Assembly (NCBI GenBank): GCA_030447725.1
Contig: JAUJOQ010000001.1
Coordinates: 842,823-906,822 of the forward strand
Direction of reading: 5' to 3'
DNA length: 64,000 nucleotides
From: Thermoleophilaceae bacterium
GTDB taxonomy: Bacteria > Actinomycetota > Thermoleophilia > Solirubrobacterales > Thermoleophilaceae
The notes under the pieces were generated by a model, which was not told where the DNA came from, searched no databases, and worked only from the letters and a program-made list of their open reading frames with translations. This document shows, piece by piece, positions 25,525-34,094 of the stretch (position 1 is the first letter of the stretch; each line of letters opens with the position of its first letter). The translations under genes and the position numbers were made by a program.

Positions 25525-26115
25525 TTCTCGCGACGCTGACCTTCGCCGGCCTGCGGATCGGAGAGGCGCTCGCCCTGCGCTGGCGCGAGGTCGACCTCGC
25601 CGGGCTGGCTCCGCGTTCGCGACTCCAAGACCGACGCCGGCTTGCGGCTAGTGAGCACGTCCCCGCGCTCCAGGAAGAACTCGTGGGGCCAAGCTCCGAT
25701 CAGGCTCCATCGACCCGGCCGGGTTCGTGTTCGCGATCCGAAACGGGACCGCCCAGAACCGTCAGGAACCGCGTCCTCGCCCGGGCCGTCGAGCGGGCCG
25801 ACCTTCGCCTCGGCGAGCAGGGGCTCGCCCGGCTGCCAGAGGGCCTGACCCCACACAGCCTGCGGAGGACGTACGCCTCACTGCTCCTGGCGAAGGGCGA
25901 CAAGGTCCCTACGTCCTGCGGGAGCTCGGCCACACCAGGCCCTCGGTGACGCTCGGCGTCTATGCCCAGGTCATGTTCCGAGCCGACGGTGAGCGCGAGC
26001 GCCTGCGACAGCTCGTCGAGGGTGGCGACCTCAACCGGGTCGAGGAGGCTGCTCGCACAACGGCCCGTCGCCTCGGCCTGGCGTTGCGGCCCCGCAGACC
26101 CCGGCGCCTGTCGGG
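25525..26115 (+). pseudogene. Tyrosine recombinase remnant, copy 2, next to tRNA-Val
   Basis: Successive frames give 'LTFAGLRIGEALALRWREVD' (first catalytic Arg), 'RVRDSKTDAGLRLV', 'EGLTPHSLRRTYASLLLAKG' (second Arg and His) and 'LRELGHTRPSVTLGVYAQVM' (His and Tyr). At least three frame changes are needed, so it is dead. Its end lies about 170 bases from the tRNA-Val gene, the usual place for an integrase that uses that tRNA as attachment site. Confidence 0.85.
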
Positions 26116-26284
26116 AAAGGCGGTAGCGAGCTCAGGTTGCCGAGCTCCGCCTCGTCGGTATCCACGCGCCAATGCCCCAGCGATTGGCCACTATCGGGCA
26201 CTGCGCGGCCCCAGAGCGTCGAGGCCGTCACCACGAGAACCCTTCAGCACGAAGAAAACCCAGCCTCAGCGGGGCTTCCTGGCA

Positions 26285-26356
26285 TGGGCGCGGGTGGTTT
26301 CGAACCACCGACCTCTCGCGTGTGAAGCGAGCGCTCTCCCACTGAGCTACGCGCCC
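26285..26356 (-). tRNA. tRNA-Val(CAC)
   Basis: 72 bases with all arms: acceptor GGGCGCG/CGCGCCC with discriminator A, D arm GCTC-...-GAGC, anticodon arm CTCGC-TTCACAC-GCGAG and T arm GGTGG-TTCGAAA-CCACC. CCA is not encoded. Two partial copies lie at 23309 and 18534, so the gene has been an integration site at least twice. Confidence 0.97.
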
Positions 26357-26394
26357 GGGAGGCGGATGATTCTAGGGGCCGCGAGAAAAGGTGG

Positions 26395-26616
26395 TCAGGC
26401 GGCGAGCGCCAGCTCGCGGGGGGCCAGCGGCTCGGCCAGCTCGACGTCGGAGATCGCTATGACCTGAAGGCAGCAGCCGCAGTCGTCGCAGACCAGGGCC
26501 TCGAGCTCGATCAGCTCGCCCACGGTCTCGAGGACGAGTTCGCATCTGTCGTCGCTGCAAATGAGCTCGACATGAATCACCCGCTCATGGTGGGGGAGCG
26601 CTCGGACGGAAGCCAC
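26395..26616 (-). CDS. Small acidic cysteine-rich protein
   Basis: 73 residues. Cysteines in 'LICSDDRCELVLETVGE' and 'VCDDCGCCLQV' may bind a metal. A GTG inside (in 'ERVIHVELI') is an alternative start. Family not recognised. It is divergent from the SRP RNA gene. Confidence 0.55.
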   Translation of the reverse strand: MASVRALPHHERVIHVELICSDDRCELVLETVGELIELEALVCDDCGCCLQVIAISDVELAEPLAPRELALAA

Positions 26617-26633
26617 GCGCTAGGCTGCGTCGC

Positions 26634-26907
26634 GGACCGTGCTAGGCGGGGAGTTAGCGGTGCCCTGTATTCGCAATCCGCTCTAGCGAGGCCGAATTCC
26701 CGTCCGAGGGGCTGTGTCCTTCGGGGTCAGTACGCCGGACCGAGGTGTTGATGGTCGGGTCCCGCGCGGTGAGCGACTGCGAACCAGGTCAGATCCGGAA
26801 GGAAGCAGCCTTAAGCGGACCCGCTCATGCGCCGCGGACCAGCCTGACCGGAGCGGAGGCCGGCGGGCACGCCCGAAAGACAGGTCTCGACGACGGGTGC
26901 ACGGTCC
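26634..26907 (+). ncRNA. ffs: Signal recognition particle RNA, large Bacillus-type with Alu domain
   Basis: The ends GGACCGTGC (26634-26642) and GCACGGTCC (26899-26907) pair perfectly and give 274 bases. The 5' part 'GCGGTGCCCTGTA' followed by 'GCAATCCGCTCTAGC' is the Alu-domain core of the Bacillus scRNA type. The S domain has 'GAACCAGGTCAGATCCGGAA' and 'GGAAGCAGCCTTAAGCGG', the Ffh-binding GGAA/asymmetric loop. It lies upstream of dnaX, a common neighbourhood for this gene. It binds Ffh to target membrane and secreted proteins. Confidence 0.93.
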
Positions 26908-26921
26908 ACTGAGATCCAGGT

Positions 26922-26960
26922 GCGGTGCTCGCCCGATCGGCGATCGGGCTTCGCTCCTCC
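26922..26960. repeat. Dispersed palindromic repeat, copy near dnaX
   Basis: Contains GCCCGATCG-G-CGATCGGGC (26931-26949). Together with its flanks it is close to the reverse complement of elements at 41621-41658 and 42428-42465 (shared GGAGGAGCGnAGnCCGATCG and GAGCACCGC). It lies 15 bases after the SRP RNA, where the hairpin might also end transcription. Confidence 0.75.
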
Positions 26961-26992
26961 CCCGAGTCTCCGCTGTCCGTGGCACGGCTAGC

Positions 26993-28804
26993 ATGAGCCC
27001 CTCGATGCTTTCCCTCTACCGCCGCCACCGCCCGAGGACCTTCGACGAGGTCGTGGGCCAGGAGAGCGTGGTGCGCACGCTGCGCAACGCGATCGAGCTC
27101 GGCAAGGTCCACCACGCCTACCTGTTCGTGGGTTCGCGGGGCACGGGCAAGACCAGCATGGCCAAGCTGCTGGCCTGCGCGCTCAACTCAGAGGGCGGTC
27201 CGCGCACCGACTTCTCACCCGAGGATCCGGTCTGCCGCGCGATCATGACCGGCAGCTCCCTCGACGTGGTCGAGATGGACGCCGCCTCCAACAACTCGGT
27301 GGACGACATCCGCGAGCTGAGGGAGAACGTGGCCCTGTCGCCCATGGGGGGCGCCCGCCGCGTCTACATCCTCGATGAGGCGCACATGCTCTCCACCGCT
27401 GCCTGGAACGCCTTCCTGAAGACCCTCGAGGAGCCGCCCGCGCACGTGGTGTTCGTGCTGGCCACCACCGAGGCGCACAAGGTGCCGGCCACGATCGTCG
27501 ACCGCTGCCACCGATTCGTGTTCGGGCGGCCGTCGCTCGAGCAGATCGCCGGCGTGGTCAAGCGCGTCGCCGCCGAGGAGAGCGTCACGATCCCCGACGC
27601 CGCGGTCGGCATGATCGCCCGCAAGGCCGCGGGCAGCTTCCGCGACGCGCTCGGCACCCTCGAGCAGCTCGTCACCTATGGCGGCAGCGAGATCTCCCTC
27701 GAAAGCGTGCTCGAGACCCTCGGCGCCGCCAGCCCGCGGCTCATCCTCGACACCACCGAGGCGCTGGTGGAAAGCGATCCACGCCTGGCGCTCGAGTCGG
27801 TGCAGCGCCTGGCGGAGTCCGGGCGTGACCCCGAGCAGTTCATGCGCGACCTGGCGGGCCACCTGCGCCACCTCTTCGTGCTGCAGACGATGGGCTCGGT
27901 GCCCGACTCCTTCGCCGTCACCGCCGAGTGGTCCGACCGGCTCACCTCGCAGGCCGAGCGGCTTCCCCAAGCCGCGATCATGCGCGCGATCGAGCTGCTG
28001 GCCGTGGCTCTCGCGGCGGTCAAGGAGGGCTCGGAGGCGCGTCTGGCGCTGGAGGTGGCGCTGCTGAAGGCCACCCAGCCCCAGGCCGACCAGTCGGTTC
28101 AGGCCCTGATGTTCCGAATCGATCAGCTCGAGGCCCGGCTTGGCCACCCTTCCGGTGAGCCGGCGGCGCCCGCCGCCGAGCCGGAGCCCGCGTCCGCCTC
28201 CCCGGCGCCGCGCGACGGCCTCCCGGCGGGCGCGCCCGAGGCTCCCGTGACCGAGACCGCCGTGCCCGGCGTCTCAGCCGCCCGTGAGCCGGCGCGGGTG
28301 AGCGCGGCCGGCGGAGCGGCCGTCGCGGTCGCCACCGCCGAGGCCGAGCCCGTGACCGGCTCGGAGCCCATTGCGGCACCGGTAGCCGTGGCTGCGCCCG
28401 TCCCCGAGGCCGCACCGCGAATGGACCTCGAGCGAATCGCGGGGCTGTGGGGAGTGGTGGCCGAGGCCGTGCGCGAGCAGAACGGGATGATGGGCGCCCT
28501 GATCGCCGGATCGGTGCCCTGCGCCCTGGACGGCGATCGCCTGATCGTCGCCTTCCCCGAGGAGGCGGCCTTCCTCAAGAAGAAGGCCGAGGCCAACCGC
28601 GAGCTGGTGCTCGCCGCGCTGCGCAGCCTCACGGGGCAGAGCTTCGTCGTCGCCTTCGAGTTGCGCAAGCCCGCCGAGGAGGCAGCGCCCAGGACCCTCG
28701 GCGAGGAGGATCTGATCGAGGGCCTCATCCGCGAGTTCGGCGCGGAGGAGGTCTTCGAAGACCAGAATTTCGAAGATAGCTCCGCTCCCGACATGAAGGA
28801 CTGA
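26993..28804 (+). CDS. dnaX: DNA polymerase III subunit gamma/tau
   Basis: 603 residues. ATG 26993 puts 'MLSLYRRHRPRTFDEVVGQE' at the N terminus; longer frames upstream would run through the SRP RNA. It is the clamp-loader ATPase: Walker A 'GSRGTGKTS', Walker B 'VYILDEAHML', sensor 'VLATTEAHKVPATI'. The zinc module normally after Walker A is degenerate: 'LNSEGGPRTDFSPEDPVCRA' has one cysteine of four. An Ala/Pro/Glu-rich linker (about 385-470) leads to a C-terminal domain. ybaB follows after five bases. Confidence 0.95.
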   Translation: MSPSMLSLYRRHRPRTFDEVVGQESVVRTLRNAIELGKVHHAYLFVGSRGTGKTSMAKLLACALNSEGGPRTDFSPEDPVCRAIMTGSSLDVVEMDAASNNSVDDIRELRENVALSPMGGARRVYILDEAHMLSTAAWNAFLKTLEEPPAHVVFVLATTEAHKVPATIVDRCHRFVFGRPSLEQIAGVVKRVAAEESVTIPDAAVGMIARKAAGSFRDALGTLEQLVTYGGSEISLESVLETLGAASPRLILDTTEALVESDPRLALESVQRLAESGRDPEQFMRDLAGHLRHLFVLQTMGSVPDSFAVTAEWSDRLTSQAERLPQAAIMRAIELLAVALAAVKEGSEARLALEVALLKATQPQADQSVQALMFRIDQLEARLGHPSGEPAAPAAEPEPASASPAPRDGLPAGAPEAPVTETAVPGVSAAREPARVSAAGGAAVAVATAEAEPVTGSEPIAAPVAVAAPVPEAAPRMDLERIAGLWGVVAEAVREQNGMMGALIAGSVPCALDGDRLIVAFPEEAAFLKKKAEANRELVLAALRSLTGQSFVVAFELRKPAEEAAPRTLGEEDLIEGLIREFGAEEVFEDQNFEDSSAPDMKD

Positions 28805-28809
28805 CCACC

Positions 28810-29154
28810 TTGCCCAAGCCGCCCAACATGAACGACATGATGCGCCAGGTGCAGAAGATGCAGCAGGACATGGAGAAGGCACAAGAGCAGCTCAAGCACG
28901 AGTCGGTGGAGGCCAGCGCCGGGGGCGGGATGGTGACCGTGAAGGTGAGCGGCGAGCTCGAGATCCTTGACCTGAAGATCGATCCTGAGGCGGTCGACCC
29001 CGAGGACGTGGAGCTGCTCCAGGACATGGTGCTGGCCGCCGTCAACGAGGCCATGCGCTCCGCCCAGGAGATGGCGACCAACAGGATGAACGCCGTCACC
29101 GGCGGCCTCGGCGGCGGCGGTGGCCTGGGCGGGCTGGGGATTCCCGGGCTCTAG
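28810..29154 (+). CDS. ybaB: YbaB/EbfC family nucleoid-associated protein
   Basis: 114 residues from TTG 28810. 'MMRQVQKMQQDMEKAQEQL' forms the N-terminal helix and 'GGGMVTVKVSGELEILDLKI' the beta core; it binds DNA as a dimer. The Gly-rich tail is usual. The order dnaX-ybaB-recR is a conserved operon in bacteria. Confidence 0.95.
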   Translation: MPKPPNMNDMMRQVQKMQQDMEKAQEQLKHESVEASAGGGMVTVKVSGELEILDLKIDPEAVDPEDVELLQDMVLAAVNEAMRSAQEMATNRMNAVTGGLGGGGGLGGLGIPGL

Positions 29155-29178
29155 ACGGTCGATTCCACTTAGCTTGGC

Positions 29179-29778
29179 GTGTTCGCCCCTCCCGTAAACC
29201 GCCTGATCACCGAGCTGGCGCGCTTTCCCGGCATCGGGCAGCGCACGGCTCAGCGGCTGGCCTTCCACCTCCTGCGCGCCTCCGACGAGGAGGCCCTTGC
29301 GCTCGCCGACGCGATCCGCGAGGTCAAGGAGACGGTCGGCCACTGCGAGATCTGCTTCAACCTTGCCACGGACCCCACCTGCCGCATCTGCCAGGACGAG
29401 CGCCGCGACGGCGACGTGCTGTGCGTGGTCGAGGAGCCCAGTGACGTGATCCCGATCGAGCGCACCAACGAGTTCCGCGGGCGCTACCACGTGCTTGGCG
29501 GCGCGCTGTCGCCCATCGACGGCGTCGACCCGGAGGATCTCCACATCGTGGAGCTGCTCGGCCGGGTGTCCTCTAACGGGGTGCGTGAGGTGGTGGTGGC
29601 CACCAACGCCACCACCACCGGCGAGGCCACCGCTCTCTACCTCGCGGACGCGATGCGCGAGCGCGCGCCGGCGGTCACCGTCACCCGCCTGGCGAGCGGC
29701 CTGCCCGTGGGCTCAGACCTCGAGTACGCCGACGAGATCACGCTCGGCAAGGCGTTCCGGGGCCGGCGCGAGCTGTAG
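29179..29778 (+). CDS. recR: Recombination mediator protein RecR
   Basis: 199 residues from GTG 29179. Helix-hairpin-helix 'ELARFPGIGQRTAQRLAFHL', zinc finger 'CEICFNLATDPTCRIC', Toprim domain beginning 'VLCVVEEPSDVIPIERT' and the Walker-like C-terminal 'GLPVGSDLEYADEITLGKAF'. It works with RecF/RecO to load RecA at gaps. Full length for the family. Confidence 0.97.
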   Translation: MFAPPVNRLITELARFPGIGQRTAQRLAFHLLRASDEEALALADAIREVKETVGHCEICFNLATDPTCRICQDERRDGDVLCVVEEPSDVIPIERTNEFRGRYHVLGGALSPIDGVDPEDLHIVELLGRVSSNGVREVVVATNATTTGEATALYLADAMRERAPAVTVTRLASGLPVGSDLEYADEITLGKAFRGRREL

Positions 29779-29783
29779 ATCGA

Positions 29784-31040
29784 TCAGCGGATCAGCCCGT
29801 AGTCGCGCTTTACGTCCAGCACCCTCAGCACGGCCTCATCCAGGCGCCTGCGCGGGATCTCCCCACTGCGCACGGCGCGCAGCACCGCTACGTAGGCGGC
29901 CTGCTGGTCACCCGGCGAGCCCGATATCTGCACCATGTCAGCCCCGGCCTTCACCGCCTTCACCGCGGCATCGGGCACGGTGGCGAGTGCGGTGATCGAC
30001 GGGTCCGCCAGGTCGTCGGTGATCGCGATGCCCTCGAATTTCAGCTCTTCGCGCAGCAGCTCCGTGGTGATGCGCTCCGACAGCGAGCCAGGGGTCACGA
30101 AGTCGTCGGGGGCGTAGAGCCCGTTGCTGAGCACGACGCCGGGCGCCCCCGCCCTGAAGGCGGCCCGGAAGGCGACCAGATCGCGGGATGACAGCTCCTC
30201 GAGCGAGAGGCCCACGTTGGCCGGCCCCTCCTCGGTGGACTGGGAAGCCGAGCCGAGGCCCGGGAAATGCTTCACCGCCGCGAACACCCGGGTGAAGCGA
30301 TAGGTCTCGATCAGGGCCGACGCGTAGGAGGCGACCAGCTCGGGATCATCCGAGAATGCGCGGGCGCCGATCGCCAGGTCGTTCGCCAGGCCGACATCGA
30401 CCACGGGGCCGAGCACGCCGTTGACGCCAAGGCGCCTGAGGCTACGCCCGGCGTCGCGGGCCTCGGCCACGGCCTGACCGACGGTCGCCAGGTCCGACGC
30501 CGCCGTTGCGGGGGGAAGGTCGGGGAAGTCGTTGAACTCACCACCCTCTTGCGTGGCCATCACCCACGGGGGCACGTGCCTCTCCTTGCGGGCGATCACC
30601 CCCGCCTCCCCTGCCAGCGCCGCCAGCTGCTGGGGGCCGGTGTAGTTCCGTGAGCCGATCACGATCCCGCCGAGATCGAGGCGCCGCAGCTGACGGTAGA
30701 CCGCAGCGTTGAGGTCACGTCCCCGGAAGCCGACGAGGAACAGCTGAGCCACCTTACGGTCGGCCGGGAGCCGCTTCGCGAGTTCGGCCACGCTCCGCGG
30801 CACTCCGGCTTCGGCCGAGGTGTCTGCGGACTTCTCGGGTGGGATGATGCGGGCGAGGAACGAGGTCCGGCGTTCCTCGTTGCTCTGCCGGCCGGCTTGG
30901 GGCACCGGACCCGGGTCCTCACCGCGGCCTCCGACCACGGCGCCGAGCGTCGTCGCCCCCAACACGAGCGCCACGGCCGCGATCGTGGCCACGCGGGGGG
31001 AAAGGATTTCGTTCAGGCGGTCGCGCCGCAGTTGCCTCAT
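29784..31040 (-). CDS. Glycoside hydrolase family 3 (beta-N-acetylhexosaminidase-like), membrane-anchored
   Basis: 418 residues. ATG 31040 is preferred; an upstream TTG-type extension would overlap lysC. One N-terminal membrane segment ('ATIAAVALVLGATTLGAVV'), then the NagZ-like barrel with 'VFAAVKHFPGLGSAS' and the nucleophile Asp in 'EGIAITDDLADPS'. The first line of the active site reads 'WVMATQEGGEFNDFPDLP', where canonical enzymes have DQEGG; here the Asp is Thr. The family removes N-acetylglucosamine from muropeptides. Convergent with recR, divergent from lysC. Confidence 0.88.
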   Translation of the reverse strand: MRQLRRDRLNEILSPRVATIAAVALVLGATTLGAVVGGRGEDPGPVPQAGRQSNEERRTSFLARIIPPEKSADTSAEAGVPRSVAELAKRLPADRKVAQLFLVGFRGRDLNAAVYRQLRRLDLGGIVIGSRNYTGPQQLAALAGEAGVIARKERHVPPWVMATQEGGEFNDFPDLPPATAASDLATVGQAVAEARDAGRSLRRLGVNGVLGPVVDVGLANDLAIGARAFSDDPELVASYASALIETYRFTRVFAAVKHFPGLGSASQSTEEGPANVGLSLEELSSRDLVAFRAAFRAGAPGVVLSNGLYAPDDFVTPGSLSERITTELLREELKFEGIAITDDLADPSITALATVPDAAVKAVKAGADMVQISGSPGDQQAAYVAVLRAVRSGEIPRRRLDEAVLRVLDVKRDYGLIR

Positions 31041-31066
31041 GTGCTGAACGCTAACCTGCTGCGCCC

Positions 31067-32380
31067 GTGGCGGAAGCAGCACTCGCTCAGGCTCAGACCG
31101 TGGTGATGAAGTTCGGCGGCACCTCGGTGGCCGACGCCGAGCGGATCAAGCGCGCAGCGGGCCGGATCGTGCAGGCCGCGGAGGATGGTGCGCGTGTGGT
31201 CGCGGTGCTCTCCGCACGCGGCAAGACGACCGACGATCTGACGGCGATGGCCCATGAGGTCTCCTCGCGGCCCCACCCGCGGGAGATGGACATGCTGCTG
31301 TCCACCGGCGAGCGCATCTCGTGTGCGCTGGCGGCCATGGTGATCAACGACCTCGGCCGCGAGGCGATCTCCCTCACCGGCTCCCAGGCGGGCATTGTGA
31401 CCGACACCTCGCACACGAAGGCCAAGATCCTCGACGTGCGCGCCGAGCGCATCAGCACCGCCCTCGACGACGGCAAGATCGTGCTGGTGGCGGGCTTCCA
31501 GGGCGTCTCCACCTCCGCGGACGTCACGACGCTGGGCCGCGGCGGCTCGGACACCACGGCGGTCGCCCTGGCTGCGGCCCTGCACGCCGACGTGTGTGAG
31601 ATCTACACCGACGTCGCCGGCGTCTTCAGCGCCGACCCCCGGATCGTTCCCGGCGCACGCAAGCTGGGAGTGGTCTCCTTCGAGGAGATGCTCGAGATGG
31701 CCGCCTCTGGCGCCGGTGTGCTGCAGCTGCGAAGCGTCGAGTACGCGCGCAACCACGGCATCCCGATCCACTGCCGGTCCAGCTTCGAAGACGGACCCGG
31801 TACCTTCGTTGTCGGCGAGCACACCACCATGGAACGACCCCTGGTCACAGCAGTCACGCACTCGACCGACGAGGCGCGGATCACCCTCACCGGGCTCCCG
31901 GACAGGCCGGGGATCGCCGGGCGCGTGCTCACGGCGCTGGCGGAGGCCAACGTGAACGTGGACATGATCATCCAGAACGAGCCCGCCTCCGAGGACCAGC
32001 GGGCCGACATGTCTGTGACCGTGCCGCGCTCGGACTTCGCCCTGGCCGTCGACGCCCTGACGCCGCTGAGCGACGACCTCAGCGTGGGCGAGTTGGCAAC
32101 CGATGAGGGCATGGGCAAGGTGTCCCTCGTGGGAGCCGGGATGAGGAGCCACCCCGGCGTGGCCGCCAAGGCGCTGACGGTGCTCGGTGACGCGGGCGTG
32201 AACATCGAGATGATCTCCACCTCTCCGATCAAGATCTCGTGCGTGGTACGGGAGGAGGACGTCGAGCGGTCGGTCAAGGACCTGCACTCGGCCTTCGAGC
32301 TCGGTCCGGACGCCATCCGGCGCGAGGATCCGCGCGGCGACCACCGGCCGGTGATCCAGCCCGATGACGAGGCGGCCTGA
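31067..32380 (+). CDS. lysC: Aspartate kinase
   Basis: 437 residues from GTG 31067; ATG 31106 would begin directly at the kinase motif. 'VVMKFGGTSVADAERI' is the catalytic signature, 'TTLGRGGSDTTAVALAAAL' binds ATP/Asp, and two ACT domains occupy the C-terminal 170 residues ('GLPDRPGIAGRVLTALAEAN', 'MRSHPGVAAKALTVLGDAGV'). It makes aspartyl phosphate for Lys, Met and Thr and is usually feedback-inhibited. It overlaps asd by 17 bases. Confidence 0.96.
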   Translation: MAEAALAQAQTVVMKFGGTSVADAERIKRAAGRIVQAAEDGARVVAVLSARGKTTDDLTAMAHEVSSRPHPREMDMLLSTGERISCALAAMVINDLGREAISLTGSQAGIVTDTSHTKAKILDVRAERISTALDDGKIVLVAGFQGVSTSADVTTLGRGGSDTTAVALAAALHADVCEIYTDVAGVFSADPRIVPGARKLGVVSFEEMLEMAASGAGVLQLRSVEYARNHGIPIHCRSSFEDGPGTFVVGEHTTMERPLVTAVTHSTDEARITLTGLPDRPGIAGRVLTALAEANVNVDMIIQNEPASEDQRADMSVTVPRSDFALAVDALTPLSDDLSVGELATDEGMGKVSLVGAGMRSHPGVAAKALTVLGDAGVNIEMISTSPIKISCVVREEDVERSVKDLHSAFELGPDAIRREDPRGDHRPVIQPDDEAA

Positions 32381-33410
32381 CGTGCGCGTGGCCGTGGTCG
32401 GCGCCACCGGCGCCGTGGGCTCCACCATCCTCGGGGTGATGCACGAGCGCAGCTTCGCCGCCGACGAGGTGGTGGCCTTCGCCTCGGAACGCTCGGCCGG
32501 GCGCAGGATCGGTTGGGGCGAGGCAAACCTCGAGGTGCAGGCGCTCGGCGACGAGGCGATTCGGGGCTTCGACCTCGCCCTCTTCTCGGCCGGCTCTCAG
32601 ATCAGCGAGGAGTGGGCGCCGCGCTTCGCCGCCGATGGGGCCGTGGTGGTCGACAACTCGTCGTTCTGGCGCATGAAGGACGACGTGCCGCTGGTGGTGT
32701 CCGAGGTCAACCCGGACGCTCTCGAAGCCCACAAGGGGATAGTGGCCAACCCGAACTGCTCCACGATGCAGATGGTGGTTGCGCTCAGGCCCATCCTCGA
32801 CGCCGCGGGCATCGAGCGGCTGGTGGTGTCCACCTACCAGTCGGTGTCGGGCACCGGCCAGCGCGCGGTCGAGGAGCTGCACGACCAGGCACAGGCGGTG
32901 ATCGACGCGAGGGAGCTGCCCGCGCCCGCCGTCTACCCCCACCAGATCGCCTTCAACGCCCTGCCGCAGGTGGAGACCTTCAAGGACGGCGACGACTACA
33001 CCACCGAGGAACGCAAGATGATGGCCGAGACCCGGAAGATCCTCGGCAGCGACGAGTTGGGCATCTCGGCCACGTGCGTGCGGATCCCCGTCTATACGGG
33101 CCACTCCGAGTCGGTCAACGTCCAGACCCGCAGTGCGCTCTCACCGCGGGAGTGCCGCGACCTGCTGTCGGCCGCGCCCGGGATACGGGTGATCGACGAT
33201 CCGGGCAACGGGCTCTATCCCACCGCCATCGATGCCGCCGGGCAGGATGACGTGCTGGTGGGCCGCATCCGCCGTGACCCGTCGCACGACCGCTGCCTCA
33301 ACCTGTGGGTGGTTGGCGACAACCTGCGCAAGGGAGCAGCCACCAACGCCGTCCAGGTGGCAGAGCTGCTCAAGGTGCGCGGCCTGCTGCGCCGCGCTGC
33401 GGCCTCCTAG
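32364..33410 (+). CDS. asd: Aspartate-semialdehyde dehydrogenase
   Basis: 348 residues from ATG 32364. NADP site 'VAVVGATGAVGSTILGVM', catalytic Cys132 in 'VANPNCSTMQMV' and the C-terminal His region 'CVRIPVYTGHSESVNVQT'. It reduces aspartyl phosphate made by the upstream kinase; overlap of the two genes indicates coupled expression. Confidence 0.97.
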   Translation: MTRRPDVRVAVVGATGAVGSTILGVMHERSFAADEVVAFASERSAGRRIGWGEANLEVQALGDEAIRGFDLALFSAGSQISEEWAPRFAADGAVVVDNSSFWRMKDDVPLVVSEVNPDALEAHKGIVANPNCSTMQMVVALRPILDAAGIERLVVSTYQSVSGTGQRAVEELHDQAQAVIDARELPAPAVYPHQIAFNALPQVETFKDGDDYTTEERKMMAETRKILGSDELGISATCVRIPVYTGHSESVNVQTRSALSPRECRDLLSAAPGIRVIDDPGNGLYPTAIDAAGQDDVLVGRIRRDPSHDRCLNLWVVGDNLRKGAATNAVQVAELLKVRGLLRRAAAS

Positions 33411-34081
33411 CCGCTGCCCGGGCCGGCGGGGATCGCAGCCGGCGGGGGCTCCGCGGCGGAACCGCCCAGGTCCGGCCGTGAGAGGCGGGCCAGGTCCCTG
33501 CGCGAGGAGATGCCGAGCTTGCGATAGATATGGCGCGCGTGGGTGCGCACCGTTTCCAGGCCAATCGACAGGGACTGCGCGATCTGCGCGTTGGTGGCGC
33601 CGTCCTGGAGCAGCTCGAGCACGTCCGCCTCGCGGGGGGTGAGGAGGTCCCCGCCGTCGAGCTCCAGGCCGTTGGCGCCCGCTCCACCGGCCGCCGAGCG
33701 CGGGAGTACGTGCATCCCCCGGGAGGCCAGGTAGATCGCGTGAACCACGTCCCGTCCCTCCGTCTCCTTGGACAGGCACGCCGTGGCCCCGAATGACAGC
33801 ATCTGGTTGCACTCGGCTGCCGTGGGACGGTTGGCCAATACCACGAGGCGGGTTCCGGGGAACTTCTGATGGAGTTGAAAGACCTGTGCCGAGCTGGTCA
33901 GGGAGCCGAAGTTGAGCACCGCGACCGCCGGGCTGTGGCGCTCTATCGCCGCTTCGATTGCCGGCGGATACACCCCATCTTCGAGTAGCTCGAGGTTGGG
34001 ATCGTCAGCGATCAGCTGTATAAGGCCCAGCGCCACCAGGTCCTCGAACTGGGCGACGATGACGCTGACAGACGCGGGCAT
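33407..34081 (-). CDS. LuxR-type regulator with degenerate receiver domain
   Basis: 224 residues from ATG 34081. The C-terminal HTH 'LTPREADVLELLQDGATNAQ' and 'IAQSLSIGLETVRTHARHIY' is a clear NarL/LuxR output domain. The N-terminal domain follows the receiver pattern, but the phosphorylation site reads 'VAVLNFGSL' (Asn for Asp), the acidic pocket 'AQFED' is altered and the Thr is Ala ('VVLAN'); Lys in 'LSKET' remains. It is therefore probably not controlled by ordinary phosphorylation. No kinase gene is adjacent. Its stop overlaps that of asd. Confidence 0.88.
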   Translation of the reverse strand: MPASVSVIVAQFEDLVALGLIQLIADDPNLELLEDGVYPPAIEAAIERHSPAVAVLNFGSLTSSAQVFQLHQKFPGTRLVVLANRPTAAECNQMLSFGATACLSKETEGRDVVHAIYLASRGMHVLPRSAAGGAGANGLELDGGDLLTPREADVLELLQDGATNAQIAQSLSIGLETVRTHARHIYRKLGISSRRDLARLSRPDLGGSAAEPPPAAIPAGPGSG

Positions 34082-34094
34082 GCCGTGCAGTGTA

